Positions 43,017-53,102 of a DNA stretch of 64,000 nt are shown here, piece by piece. Each line of letters starts with the position of its first letter. Position 1 is the first letter of the stretch. The translations under genes and the position numbers were made by a program. Source of the DNA: Pseudogymnoascus destructans (Eukaryota > Ascomycota > Leotiomycetes > Thelebolales > Thelebolaceae); assembly GCF_001641265.1 (NCBI RefSeq), contig NW_020167534.1, forward strand, positions 806,001 through 870,000, read 5' to 3'. The notes under the pieces are model-generated. The model saw only the letters and a list, made by a program, of their open reading frames with translations, ran no database searches and had not been told where the DNA came from.

Positions 43017-45007
43017 CTCGGTGTTCCACCCACTCGCTTCGCTCGTAGGTGGCGACAGCAAGTTGTGCGTGCGACAGCAAGATGTGCGACACATAAAACG
43101 AAGAAAAAGACGCCTTATATATCAACTATATAACTATATAATTAAAACATAAAATCAATAGAACTACTATCACTATCGCTACTGCCACTATTGCTACTAT
43201 CACTTTGATCCTTACTATACCGTAAAATGATCACTTTTGATTTCAACCCTTCCTTCTTCCGCTCTGCTACCCGCTTCCTCTCAACCTTACGCTCTTCAAT
43301 TTCGATTTTACGTGCTTGCGCTTGTAGCTGCTTTACTACTTGGTCCGATTCCCTTGCTGCTCTTGCGTCTGCTTTTGCTTGCAACTTTGCTTTCTTCTCT
43401 TCCCGCATTTTCCGTGCATCTGATGCATATAACTGCCCTCCTTTCTGTAGTGATTTCCGTGCCCTTGCCTTTGCTGCCTTCTGCTCTACTGCACGTAGAG
43501 TCATAATATCTAGCTCGGTCTTATAGAGCTCTGCCCGGTGTAGAACAACTGTAGTTCCACGTGCAAATGATTGAAACCCTTCTCTTGAAGGCGATGAGAA
43601 AGCTTCCTCTGCTCTCTTCTGCCAATGTTCAACCGCTTGCACACTTTGCATAGTTGTTTTCGGTGTTGAGATAATATTATATGAAGCAAATGGCTCATAA
43701 TCAGGTGTTTGATTCCGAGTCTCTTGTATCTTGTCAATTACAAGTGGAGGATTATATGGATATAGTCCTGTATTTCTCCAACCAGATTGAATTGTACGGA
43801 CAGTTAGAGATTGCCGTCGGATTTGCGGGAGGTCTGAAAGGAACGTACGTAGCTTATACTCATAGTCGTAGCTACGTACTGCTTGATCAAGTGCCTTTTG
43901 ATGAAAGTGTTTGCACTGCTTAAAAACCGCTACATCAAGAGGTTGTAATAGATGTGTTGTATGAGCAGGAAGGCAGCAAATAACAATGTTATGCTCTTCT
44001 GCTAATGTAAGAAAGCGCTCTGTTTTATGAGAGTCATGGCCGTCAAGTAATAAGAGGCGAGTATCATCTGGTGCCATATGCTCTGCAGATAGTTGGATAA
44101 AATGCATAAGGTATTGGATTGCAATGTCGTCGTTTGAATACCCGCTCTCATTTACAATAATGAGAGCATTTGGCTCAAGGTCATCATTGTACCATGAATC
44201 CATATGAAGTTTGCCAGGGATAATGATAGCTTCTGCAAGTGCAGCACCACTTGCATTTACTGCCTCAATTACAGTAACAGAGAGCCGATTCTCAGGATTA
44301 TCAACAGTCCACTGCTTTACACCGATTGGTACAATAACAGCCGTAGACTTATAACACCCAATCATATAGCCTGTCTCATCAACATTCCATAAATTATATG
44401 GCTTAATGTTATGTTTTGTAATAAGGGCGTTATATGTGAGAAAGAATTCCTCAAACACCTCTTTCTTTTGTGCTTGCTTCCGATGTGTATTTAACGTCTT
44501 CGTGTGAATTGTATGAAATTCGGGGTGTGCTTTTAGAAAGCGTTGTAGCCACCGTTGTGATGGTATCGTACGATTAGGTCGTAAGTCTGCAACTGCCCGT
44601 AGTATCATAGATCGGTTGGCAGGGACCCCGCGCTCAAGTTGGTCGTATATGAATTGACAGACCGCGGTCTCTTGCGATTGAGATAAGACTCGATTGCTAC
44701 CTCCGTGGGGTAATTGAGGAGACGTAGTACTCGTAATACGACATCGGAGTGTCTCACGGTTGACATTGAATTTATTTGCAACCCAAGCAATTGTATATGT
44801 ACTTGGTTGTTTTAAGAAGAACTGTTGGGCCTCATTAAGGCGAGCAATCATAGTAGGATCGTTATTTTGAGGCATTGTAGATACTACGTTATGAAGAATA
44901 CTATTATTTTTTCTATATATCAAAATAGCGGTGTACGCACATCTTGCTGTCGCACGCACAACTTGCTGTCGCCACCTACGAGCGAAGCGAGTGGGTGGAA
45001 CACCGAG
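43017..45007. mobile_element. Intact Fot1/pogo-like DNA transposon (Fot-1)
   Basis: 1991 bp with perfect 72-bp terminal inverted repeats (43017-43088 and 44936-45007, beginning CTCGGTGTTCCACCCACTCG). TA duplications flank it at 43015-43016 and 45008-45009. It contains a complete transposase ORF on the minus strand. There are no stops or visible RIP damage, so it looks recent. Confidence 0.95.
43142..44875 (-). CDS. Fot1/pogo-family transposase, intact, 577 aa
   Basis: DDE transposase that cuts and pastes the surrounding Fot-1 element. I start at MPQNNDPTMIARLNEAQQFF (44875); a longer reading from 44959 would begin inside the inverted repeat and is unlikely. Order: N-terminal helix-turn-helix psq/CENP-B-like DNA-binding region (residues about 1-120), a catalytic DDE domain with NVDETGYMIG, LLLLDGHDSH and HLLQPLDVAVF (last two aspartates about 35 residues apart), and a basic coiled C-terminal tail. 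Length and motif order match active Fot1-like proteins. Confidence 0.93.
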   Translation of the reverse strand: MPQNNDPTMIARLNEAQQFFLKQPSTYTIAWVANKFNVNRETLRCRITSTTSPQLPHGGSNRVLSQSQETAVCQFIYDQLERGVPANRSMILRAVADLRPNRTIPSQRWLQRFLKAHPEFHTIHTKTLNTHRKQAQKKEVFEEFFLTYNALITKHNIKPYNLWNVDETGYMIGCYKSTAVIVPIGVKQWTVDNPENRLSVTVIEAVNASGAALAEAIIIPGKLHMDSWYNDDLEPNALIIVNESGYSNDDIAIQYLMHFIQLSAEHMAPDDTRLLLLDGHDSHKTERFLTLAEEHNIVICCLPAHTTHLLQPLDVAVFKQCKHFHQKALDQAVRSYDYEYKLRTFLSDLPQIRRQSLTVRTIQSGWRNTGLYPYNPPLVIDKIQETRNQTPDYEPFASYNIISTPKTTMQSVQAVEHWQKRAEEAFSSPSREGFQSFARGTTVVLHRAELYKTELDIMTLRAVEQKAAKARARKSLQKGGQLYASDARKMREEKKAKLQAKADARAARESDQVVKQLQAQARKIEIEERKVERKRVAERKKEGLKSKVIILRYSKDQSDSSNSGSSDSDSSSIDFMF

Positions 45008-45090
45008 TAGTTGTAACCTATATACTTCAACTAATCAACAACTTGTCTACCACCAACACTTCCAATGACCTCCAGTGACTATGTGTTACA

Positions 45091-45596
45091 TTATCTATCA
45101 ATACTAAGCTATTACCTCGTTGATTCATATATATGTACATCGTATTGATGCATACCCAAACTCGCTTTCGCATACCCAACTCGCTTTCGCCACCGAGTAC
45201 CTGCAAGGTTGAGCGACGTCATTACCCTGGTCACATGAATGGCAGCACGAGATAGATATACCTCCGAAGGTCGAGCAATTCACGAGGTCAGTCGATATCC
45301 CTGAAGATATCATTCAATAAGATAGATGGCGAGCAATTATTATAGTTTATTGGGTAGGTAGGCATTAGAAAGCGGCGAAAACAAACAATGTCGAGTGCTG
45401 GGGCCTTGTTGGGTGGCACTGGGTCTAAACTGTGATTTCGGAACCTTGGAAGAAACAAATACCATGGATGTATCCATATCGAGATAGTAATGAATGTATA
45501 TTAAAAGATGTAATGCAGAAGCTGCAATGGACGCAGGAAGAAACGAATCAGTATGTGATGACAGAACTGTCCGGATAGATCGAGTCCAGAAGTCGT
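45091..45596. other. Repeat remnants between the copia LTR and the secreted-protein gene
   Basis: 506 bp without a gene. At about 45149-45208 there is a piece with repeated CCCAACTCGCTTTCGC ending CCACCGAGTA; read in reverse it starts with TA then CTCGGTGGCGAAAGC, which resembles one end of a Fot/pogo-type inverted repeat. Its partner is not seen. The rest is AT-rich. Confidence 0.5.
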
Positions 45597-45881
45597 TTAA
45601 TCCTTTTTGATCGGCTTGGTATCATCGACGACGTTGTGCACGAATTTGCACTTTGAACTGGAGCAAAGATACCCAATCTCAGTTTTCCTGGTTCCCCATC
45701 CACCATCCACTCCGTCGTAAGCTCCAAAGTTTGTCCAGACTGTATCTCGGTCTGCCCCTCCAGCACATTGATCTTCTGACTTGCAAGGCTTGCCCTGGAA
45801 ACTTCCCCATCTCAAGCACGTGCCTGGATCACCACTCCCACGGTAGCAGAGTAAGTCGCCTATGCACCCACCATCTTTCTT
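45597..45881 (-). other. Cysteine-rich reading frame after the in-frame TGA
   Basis: In the same frame as the secreted protein, 94 codons continue directly after the TGA at 45884-45882 and end at a TAA at 45599-45597. The stretch holds several more cysteines in the spacing of the upstream repeats (for example KPCKSEDQCAGGAD) and has no other stop. It looks like the original C-terminus cut off by one nonsense change. Confidence 0.7.
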
Positions 45882-46766
45882 TCAAGGCGTGCCCTCAAGT
45901 CCATTGGTCTGGCATGTCTTCTTAGGGCCGTTGATTCCGTCGTATGGACCAGCTCTGCATTCGTAGTCTTCCCGGCACACTTTCTCATTTGTCGAACATG
46001 GCTCACCCTCGCCCCCAGGGTCTTTCGTCCCGCAAAACCCGTCCTCGACGCACCGATCAGAAAAGCATTGGTCTCTTAAGGGAATATTCACCCCAAGGAC
46101 CTTCTGCCCACATGGCGCTGCTGCAGACTTTTTAGGCTGGCATGTAAGCCCCGCAGAGAGATCGCAATAGGCAGTATTGGGGAAACATTGATATTCACCA
46201 TTGACAAAGCATTTCCCACCGAGGGTTCCGTCGGATTTATAGCCACGGGTGCTACATGAACCCTTCCAACACATAGAACCCAGCTGACAGAAATCGTTGG
46301 AATCTTTCTCATCGCAAGCATCTCCCACCTTTTTTGCATTTGGTGCCTGACATTTCGAATCAAAGCAAGTCTTCGATTGACACTCTTCGTTCTCGTCGCA
46401 TTTGGTGCCGATCAGCTGGTTGGGCTTAACACAGGCAGAGTGTTTGCAAGTTGAGCCCGACGGACACTGAGACTGCTCAGAACATTGCTGCGCACATGCT
46501 GGATATGCTCCAGTTCTATCACAGAGCCCAGATAAGCAGTGGACGTCCAATAAGCAAAATGACGTTGCTGAACGTTTTGAAACGCATTTATTATCGTACA
46601 AGCAAAACTTCGTATCAGGGCAGCCAGTCTGCTTAAAGAAACTGCATTTTTCTCCTCCCCCTCGAGGCGATATGCTTCCTTGAGGCGACGGAACGGCAAG
46701 CACGAGTGTTGTTATCGATTGGAGGGAGAGGGTAAGCAGCAGTAAAGCTGCTGAAAAGCTTTTCAT
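45882..46766 (-). CDS. Secreted cysteine-rich protein, 294 aa (probably truncated)
   Basis: The start MKSFSAALLLLTLSLQSITT is a typical signal peptide; a longer frame from 46961 adds 65 residues that would hide it, so I reject that start. About 40 cysteines form repeated C-x(4-6)-C-x(3)-C modules of about 40 residues, such as GTKCDENEECQSKTC and GDACDEKDSNDFCQLGSMC, similar to Dickkopf-like or other disulfide-repeat secreted proteins. Role unknown; an extracellular or host-interaction protein is possible because it sits in a transposon-rich block, but this is inference. Codon 295 is TGA where the repeat pattern predicts Cys (TGC), and the frame goes on for 94 codons. A TATATATA element lies about 140 nt upstream of the start. 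Confidence 0.8.
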   Translation of the reverse strand: MKSFSAALLLLTLSLQSITTLVLAVPSPQGSISPRGGGEKCSFFKQTGCPDTKFCLYDNKCVSKRSATSFCLLDVHCLSGLCDRTGAYPACAQQCSEQSQCPSGSTCKHSACVKPNQLIGTKCDENEECQSKTCFDSKCQAPNAKKVGDACDEKDSNDFCQLGSMCWKGSCSTRGYKSDGTLGGKCFVNGEYQCFPNTAYCDLSAGLTCQPKKSAAAPCGQKVLGVNIPLRDQCFSDRCVEDGFCGTKDPGGEGEPCSTNEKVCREDYECRAGPYDGINGPKKTCQTNGLEGTP

Positions 46767-48540
46767 GGTGAAAGAGGAAAAGAGAGTGAAGGAGAATGAG
46801 ATGGTGAAATCGTGTGAAACACCTTCGATTGCGATATAAAAGGCGAGAGAATAGCGGTATGAAGCTGTGGATGGTCCAAGGTTGAGTAAAGGGACGAGGA
46901 GAAAGTATATATAACTTTTAAGTAGTCGGCCCTGGACCAATCTCTCCTCCCTAGATTCCAAATCAATATTTGAATGCTACCTCATATTCAGTATTATAAA
47001 CCTTGCATAACATTGATATACATATGGGGGCTATGTATGTTATTCCCGGGCGTACATCCACTATATCCTTTCTTTTCTATATTTCTTCTTCAGTTCATCG
47101 GAAATTACTCCGCAGTGAACCATAAATTAATATATTGAACATTTAAAATGGATACCATGATCTCTAGCCCCATGGGAAGGGATATGGTCCAATAGATCGC
47201 CAGTGACCGTCGTGATTATTTGAATAAATTTTGTATTCTATTTCTTCCAAGTTTCAGCTTGCATGAGCTGTACATATTGGATAGCACTTGAGAGCAGTAC
47301 ACACGCAATTTATTTACGCCCGGCGGTGAACCCGATAGGGCAACTATGACTAATCTAACAATACATTTCTGAAGTGAATTCTTGCCTCCTTAAGCCCTTG
47401 CGTAAGCTGTTTATAGCTTCTGTCTACTCTATTCTGGCCACTCTTTATAGGTTCTCGTGGGTTAGTGGTTTTGGTTGGCTAGCTTGAAGGCTCTTCTCCA
47501 AGTGTTCAGCATCCGCACTCAGGTCAGTGGAAGGCGAATTAAGTGTCGCTAGCTTTTTAGTTATATATATTTTATAGACTGCGAGGTAAGCCTGTGGCTT
47601 GTTGTGGCCTTGCAGACACCTGTACCGGGAGGTACCGAGGGAGGTACGAACTGCGGGAGGTAGAATCGGTGGTCACCCAACTGGCCCCTACCTTATCCAA
47701 AGTTAGCCACAGTGCCTCCCAGCAAGGCCAGAGAGGTCGCATAATTGGTGAGACGCATGATTGCTGCCTGTCTCTGAAAGGCTACATTAATTCATGAATG
47801 TCAACGGCTTTGACACACCTTACAGGTTTTAGAGAACGAAATCTTTGGGCAGAAACAAAGTCAGTAGAGTCTTTTGTTCATTTTATATCCGAAACACTTC
47901 GTATGAAGTCATATGAAATAGAGAATATTGGTTTTTCATTAGGAGAGAGTTGATCATTTTGCCTGTCATCAACGATCACAGAGAATAGAATAAAACCGTA
48001 AATGGTTACCAATACGACAGTACCTACGAGTGAAAAATATGGGAATATATTGAAACTATGACTGAGTCAGTGAATCTTAATTGCCGATCATTATATGAAA
48101 GCATGGCCACTCATTAACCATTATCATTCTCTATTGTGAATTTTCAGCTCAGCCACGAGCAGCACTTTGGAAATAGACCGAACCATTCAGACTAAGCTCA
48201 AGAATAGTAGACACTATTCAGGTCCTCATTATAAAATGAGAAGCAGATCACTAACTATGAGAGACCGATGGACGGAACATGGCCCAAACAACCCCGAGAG
48301 TTTTTAAACTCATCACAGCGCTAAGGGCTGCCGCTAACCGTACAAAGTCGGAAAAACTAAGATCAATGCCCGATCCGATCTCCCTGATCTAGAATCAGGG
48401 ACGCAACATGGGCTCATTGGCGGTTAAGCCTTGTAATACCACCATTTGTTGTCTCATATTCTATCCTTACATTGTCATCGGCAACATGTTGCCGGGGGTG
48501 CGCTTGCTGAATGCAAGATAGGTGCTGAATTGGTTTACGG
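46767..48540. other. AT-rich region without recognisable genes
   Basis: About 1.8 kb. The left end must hold the promoter of the secreted-protein gene. The rest has no protein-like ORF, no clear repeat ends and no RNA gene I can see. It could be decayed transposon sequence. Confidence 0.4.
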
Positions 48541-48924
48541 GGGATAGTGTCGGACGTCGATGTCTACCCATCGAGGCTGGATGATCATAGTGACTAGGCT
48601 GCGCACTACTCGCTCAATACTCGGCTCACTCGCTCAGTGGGTTACTCAGCTGGGTGAGTAGCTGAACCTTTTACTCGACTCGGTGAGTGAGGTCAATACT
48701 CAGTTACTCTGTAAAAACCCAGTGAGTACTCGGCTATCACGTGTAAGATTTATGCATCATGTGAACAGTCCCTCATACGATTAATACTGTTTTATGGTTA
48801 AGTTAAAGTATTACATCTATCAGCATCACTCTCGCCATCTCTAGTAAGCTGTGAGAACGAATCATGTATATTCCTCTATCTAAGTACCACGATTATCAGA
48901 AGATTATCAGAACGCTATTATCTA
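48541..48924. repeat. Possible hAT-2 left-terminal region with clustered ACTCG/CTCACT motifs
   Basis: At about 48600-48735, motifs of the type ACTCG, CTCACTCGCTCAGT and GTGAGTA recur many times in both orientations, a pattern found in subterminal regions of hAT elements. It lies just beyond the C-terminal end of the hAT-2 transposase, so it may be the end of that element. Exact terminus and duplication not identified. Confidence 0.45.
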
Positions 48925-49948
48925 TTATATATGCTTAAGAACATCTCTCCACCTTGCTTGATGAGGCCGGCCAGACCTACTAATATCTAAAGTATTTATG
49001 GGGTCTTGACGAGTAGCTTGAAAGATATCAAGTAAATCTCTTCCAGTCTTCCGAGCGTGTTGGATAGGCATTGGTGGCGAGGACGGCATATCCTTATCTT
49101 CATCTTCATGAATAGTTGGAAGTATAGGCTCCTCATTATTACCATCTTCTCTTATATCTTCGTTATCTAGGATATCGTCATCTAGGATGTCATATAAGGT
49201 CTCGTTAAGATGGTCAGCCCTATCTCTTTCTTCACCTTGTTGGTAGCGCATTTGTTGTTCTTCATGTGCGGCTTGTGATAAGTCTTGCTGTTGCTGTGGT
49301 TGCTAAGGGATAAATGGAGGATATTGTACCTTTGAATATGTCTCTCGGATATGTGTATTTGATCGTAGGTCTTCTTCAATTGTAACTCGATAGAATTGCA
49401 CATCTGTTGTTGTTGTGCCTCATACTCTTCTTCTACTTGCTCCTCAGTCATATCAACGACATCCATCATATCTGCAAGCTTGTCACAATGACATTAATGA
49501 TTCTTGTATTGTCGAGAGTAATATACAAGCATAATACTCTTAATCGTCTCAGGATTAAGTTGACCATGTCGGTGGCCACATACGTCCCTTGCAGCACTAA
49601 AGACTCACTCAACTCCAGACTTAGCAGTAGGAATACAAAGTATATCATGAGCCATTGCTAATAGACCAGAAAATTGCTCTTCCTTTTGTTGCCAAAATAG
49701 CAATATCTTTGTGTAGATATGTGCTATACAAGTTAGAATAAGATTACTAGAAGATTACCAGAAACTTACGAGCATCAAGATAGAGATCAGCCTCATTCAC
49801 ATATTCCTCTCTCTGGTCCTGAGTCCCATTTAATGTCTGACTTTGCTGCAATACTAAGGCTAATCAGTGTTGCCAGTAGTATATTGGTTCTTGGCAGTAT
49901 ATTGTGATATATATCGCAATATGAGTCTTGGCAATATGATATGACGAA

Positions 49949-51257
49949 TTGACAGAGAGTGATTGGATAATACTATCACACATCCATGACTGCCTCCAGT
50001 TCTTTCATGAAGCGACGTTAGCTACAGAAGGCCGAGAAGCTACACTAGAACGGGTATTATTATCTATGGAATTCCTTCTCGAGCAATTAGAGAAAGGCAA
50101 ACAACAATTTCAAGACGATATAATACTTAGTCCATGTTTCAACTCAGCTTGGAAGGTTATAGACAAGTATTATGCACTAACTGAGCGGTATGTAATAGTA
50201 CTATCTTGTTACGACGGAACAAGAAGGCTGGCCAACTACAGGACAGGAAGGAGGGAGGTCGCATGAGACCGGCCCTGGTACCTGGAGGGGCAGCGGGGAA
50301 TAGTAGTTCCGAAAGTATCACGTGACGGACTCGCAGGATGATGAGAAGAGTCCTAAGAGTCCAGGACTCCGAGGACTCGAGTGAGTTCCCAGGAGTCCAC
50401 TAGGCACGTGACGGACTCGCAGGATGATGAGAAGAGTCCTAAGAGTCCAGGACTCCGAGGACTCAAGTGAGTTCCCAAGAGTCCACTAGGCACGACGCCA
50501 CTATATAAGTAGATAGTATTTCCTTAGATAGGAGCTTCGTGCTCAACTCAATACAGTATTTGTTATATACTAGTAACGTGTTACTTGAAGCCTTTGTGTC
50601 TGATCCCCTGCCTCCTCTGATAAGTAAACCTTTACGCAAGAGAACCTCTGTGTCTTCTATCGTTTAGAAGTCAGCGTTACATATCTATAGTACTATCTAT
50701 AGTACTATCAATAGTCTATAGTACTAACACTTTATAGGTCTTCTGCATATATTGCTGCTGGAATACTCATTCCAAGTCAAAAATGGAAGTATTGCGAAGA
50801 GAATTGGCCTATTAACTGGGTAACAACAGAAAAGATAGCTGTTTAATCACTATGGGATGAGCATTACAAGCCAACAATTGAACCATCAATTATAGCTGCA
50901 ATTCAACCTCAAAATAAGAAGAGCACATTTGAGGAGTGGGCTACACAAAAACGCCATCAACCAGCTATTCAAGATGAGTATTTGAAATACTGCCAAGCTC
51001 CAGTTACCCCTGAATGTGATGCTCGGGGTTGGTGGATGGAAGGTGCTCAGCGGATAGCATATCCAAACCTCCAAAAGATGGCTCTTGATATCTTATCAAT
51101 ACCTGCAATGAGTGCTGAGCCTGAACGTTTATTCTCAGGGGCAAAGATCACAATTACAGATTGAAGGAACCGACTAGGGGTTGATACTATTGAGTATTTA
51201 GAGTGTTTGAAGTCATGGCTAAATCTTTCAACTAATTCTTGGATTGATGATGATTAG
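49949..51257 (+). pseudogene. hAT-1 transposase, C-terminal part, with in-frame stops
   Basis: Exons 49949-50187 and 50738-51257 join in frame across an intron that starts GTATGT and ends ACTTTATAG with a CTAAC branch site; LTR A2 has inserted in this intron. Recognisable parts are FLLEQLEKGKQQFQDDIILS and the hAT C-terminal dimerisation block AYPNLQKMALDILSIPAMSA, then EPERLFSGAKITITD. TAA at 50844 stands where CAA is expected and TGA at 51162 where CGA is expected, both C-to-T changes. The N-terminal zinc finger and much of the catalytic domain are missing. Confidence 0.85.
50207..50681. mobile_element. Solo LTR A2 (475 bp) in the hAT-1 transposase intron
   Basis: Ends TGTTACG and CGTTACA; perfect 5-bp duplication TATCT at 50202-50206 and 50682-50686. 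Same length and nearly the same sequence as A1, including the 86-bp tandem duplication. Few differences from A1 point to similar, recent ages. Confidence 0.92.
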
Positions 51258-51283
51258 TAGTACTATTACTATTTCATTCTATA

Positions 51284-51970
51284 ACGTACATGTATAACGA
51301 ACCGGCGAAACAAGCGAACCGGCCAATCCATTTTACACCTTAAATCACGAATTTCATAACTTAATATCTCAACAACCCTTCAATAATAAGTTATAAAAAT
51401 ATCTACTTAGCCTTTTATAAGCATTTAAAGTACTCTATTTGATTTTTAAAGCAATTAGTATTGTAGTTATTAAGATATTGAGTTTTAGCCCCCACTTTTG
51501 ACCTAATTCTTAGTATCTTAATAACTACAATACTAATTGCTTTAAAAATCAAATAGAGTACTTTAAATGCTTATAAAAGGCTAAGTACATATTTTTATAA
51601 CTTATTATTGAAGGGTTGTTGAGATATTAAGTTATGAAATTCGTGATTTAAGGTGTAAAATGGATTGGCCGGTTCGCTTGTTTGTGTAAGGATGCCTTCT
51701 CGTCTCTCATTCTAGGGAGTAGACTCCGGGTAGCCGCGGGGTCACGTGTGATCATTTGGGTGGCCTAACCGAGTCGGAACCGAGTCGGATGGGTTTCAGA
51801 TACTTGAGAAAATTGACTGACGGGGGTTCCCCATCATCTTTTTTGTATCCTTCGTAGTAGACCTATAGGATAGCATCCGTTTAGCCTCCGACTCGCACTC
51901 TCATATGCTATTACTGTGAGCTGGGTGCCCTGTGTCCTTACAGTTTGGCCGGTTCGTTATACATGTACGT
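51284..51970. mobile_element. Foldback MITE (about 424 bp) interrupted by LTR B2
   Basis: Starts ACGTACATGTATAACGAACC and ends with its reverse (GGTTCGTTATACATGTACGT), with TA on both sides (51282-51283 and 51971-51972). After removal of LTR B2 and one duplication copy it is 424 bp and consists almost entirely of two inverted arms of about 200 bp (left about 51284-51490, right about 51500-51684 plus 51948-51970). It has no coding capacity. The outermost 17 bp are the same as the end of the pogo-3 element at 59713, so that family may mobilise it. Confidence 0.88.
51685..51942. mobile_element. Solo LTR B2 (258 bp) in the MITE
   Basis: Ends TGTAAGGA and TCCTTACA; perfect 5-bp duplication GTTTG at 51680-51684 and 51943-51947. 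Opposite orientation to B1 with the same length. Confidence 0.92.
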
Positions 51971-52166
51971 TATTAATGCTATTAGTTTCTAAATTATTAT
52001 ATATAGTATACTACAGCATAATACCTTACTGTCTACAGTATTATGGCACAGACAGGCATCACAGTCAATTTGCCAGGTCAAGTGATGCTAACTGCACGAA
52101 CTGCACGAACTACACCAACTACACTAGCGTCACTCTAGGTTTGTGACATTTAATAGTACTATAGTA

Positions 52167-53102
52167 CTATAAACTTCTTCTACGTAACAACCTCTGATCC
52201 TCATCTACCCCCTCTACACTCTGACAAGCACGAGGAGCCGACCTCTGAGGAATGATGAATAAATCATCATCCCCATTCGGAAGGATGGGTTTGAGGAGGT
52301 CAGGATCCCCAACACGGGACTCTCTCTCATAACTCCGAAGGGCCTCAGCCAAGGCATCTAATGAGCCAGCGTCAGTGCCAAGAATATCACGCCTAATCCG
52401 AAGGACTAGGGCAATCTCCCGAGCAAAGAGGCGGCGACGCCCAGCCCAAAGCCACTCATCCGTCTCACGGTAAGTGAGACCCAAAACTGCCCATCTCTCA
52501 CCACTAGCTCCAACCATCTCTACCTCCTTCTCCCCCCAATCCCCCTCATCCCCCTCATCTCCCTCATTTCCCCCATCTTTCGCTTCTAAACTCGCTGGGC
52601 CCCATGCTGGCGAGGCAGCACCAACAGGGCGGGGCGCAGAGACAACAAGGCAGGGCGCAGAGATGACGAGGCGGGGTGCAGAAATGATGAGGCGGGGCGC
52701 AGAGACAACAAGGCGGGGTGCAGCAGCACCAACAGGACGGGGGGCAGAGACGACAAGATGGGGTGCAGCAGGAGGAGGACGACCAGCAGCAACACCAGAA
52801 TCAGCAGCGCCAAGGAAAGAGCATGACCCTGTACCCGTAAAGTGGGCACAGTTGGTGCAGCGGCCATCAGGGTGGGCAGTAGTGTTTATAGCGCAGCAAG
52901 CAAACTCATGCTTTACTGTGCCTTTCATGCAGCAGGAGCAAGCAGCAAGGGCAACAACAGCGCGAGAATGAGCCATTTCAGCTAAAGCTTGACTCTTTCT
53001 AGAGCCTTTGAATTGTTGAAAGTCGGCTAGAGAAATATCAGGAGGGCCTTCTAGTATGTGTGGTTGTGCCATTACAGCAGGAAACTTTGATGGTGGTGCC
53101 AT
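52167..53102 (-). CDS. Cysteine-rich protein carried by hAT-1, 311 aa (DUF3716-like?)
   Basis: Intact ORF on the minus strand, starting MAPPSKFPAVMAQPHILEGP. At residues about 55-95 a cysteine cluster with CSCCMKGTVKHEF and DGRCTNCAHFTGTGSCSF resembles the fungal zinc-ribbon-like DUF3716 module; this match is from memory and tentative. A run of near-repeats follows (APRLVVSAPRL type, residues about 115-160), then an acidic Gly/Glu/Asp stretch and a basic C-terminal helical domain (EWLWAGRRRLFAREIALVLR). The composition is GC-rich while the surrounding hAT-1 sequence is AT-rich and carries stops, so the ORF has been spared. It lies inside the hAT inverted repeats, on the opposite strand to the transposase. 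Function unknown. Confidence 0.65.
   Translation of the reverse strand: MAPPSKFPAVMAQPHILEGPPDISLADFQQFKGSRKSQALAEMAHSRAVVALAACSCCMKGTVKHEFACCAINTTAHPDGRCTNCAHFTGTGSCSFLGAADSGVAAGRPPPAAPHLVVSAPRPVGAAAPRLVVSAPRLIISAPRLVISAPCLVVSAPRPVGAASPAWGPASLEAKDGGNEGDEGDEGDWGEKEVEMVGASGERWAVLGLTYRETDEWLWAGRRRLFAREIALVLRIRRDILGTDAGSLDALAEALRSYERESRVGDPDLLKPILPNGDDDLFIIPQRSAPRACQSVEGVDEDQRLLRRRSL

Larger units (their letters stand above)
42944..45090. mobile_element. Probable copia 3' LTR (D), split by a Fot1-like element
   Basis: Begins TGTTGCAGG immediately after the polypurine tract, includes a TATATAG segment, is interrupted at a TA by the Fot1-like element, and resumes at 45010 with GTTGTAACC to end near GTGTTACA at 45090. 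The outer ends are less certain than those of the other LTRs because no second copy is present for comparison. Confidence 0.55.

Noticed and set aside
44876..44959. Longer N-terminus for the Fot-1 transposase
   Set aside because: It would begin inside the terminal inverted repeat; the MPQNN start at 44875 matches the family's normal N-terminus.
46767..46961. Longer N-terminus for the secreted cysteine-rich protein
   Set aside because: The signal peptide begins at the internal Met at 46766; the extension lies over the TATA-like promoter region.
47594..47797. 67-codon ORF in the AT-rich gap
   Set aside because: Short, no recognisable domain, isolated.
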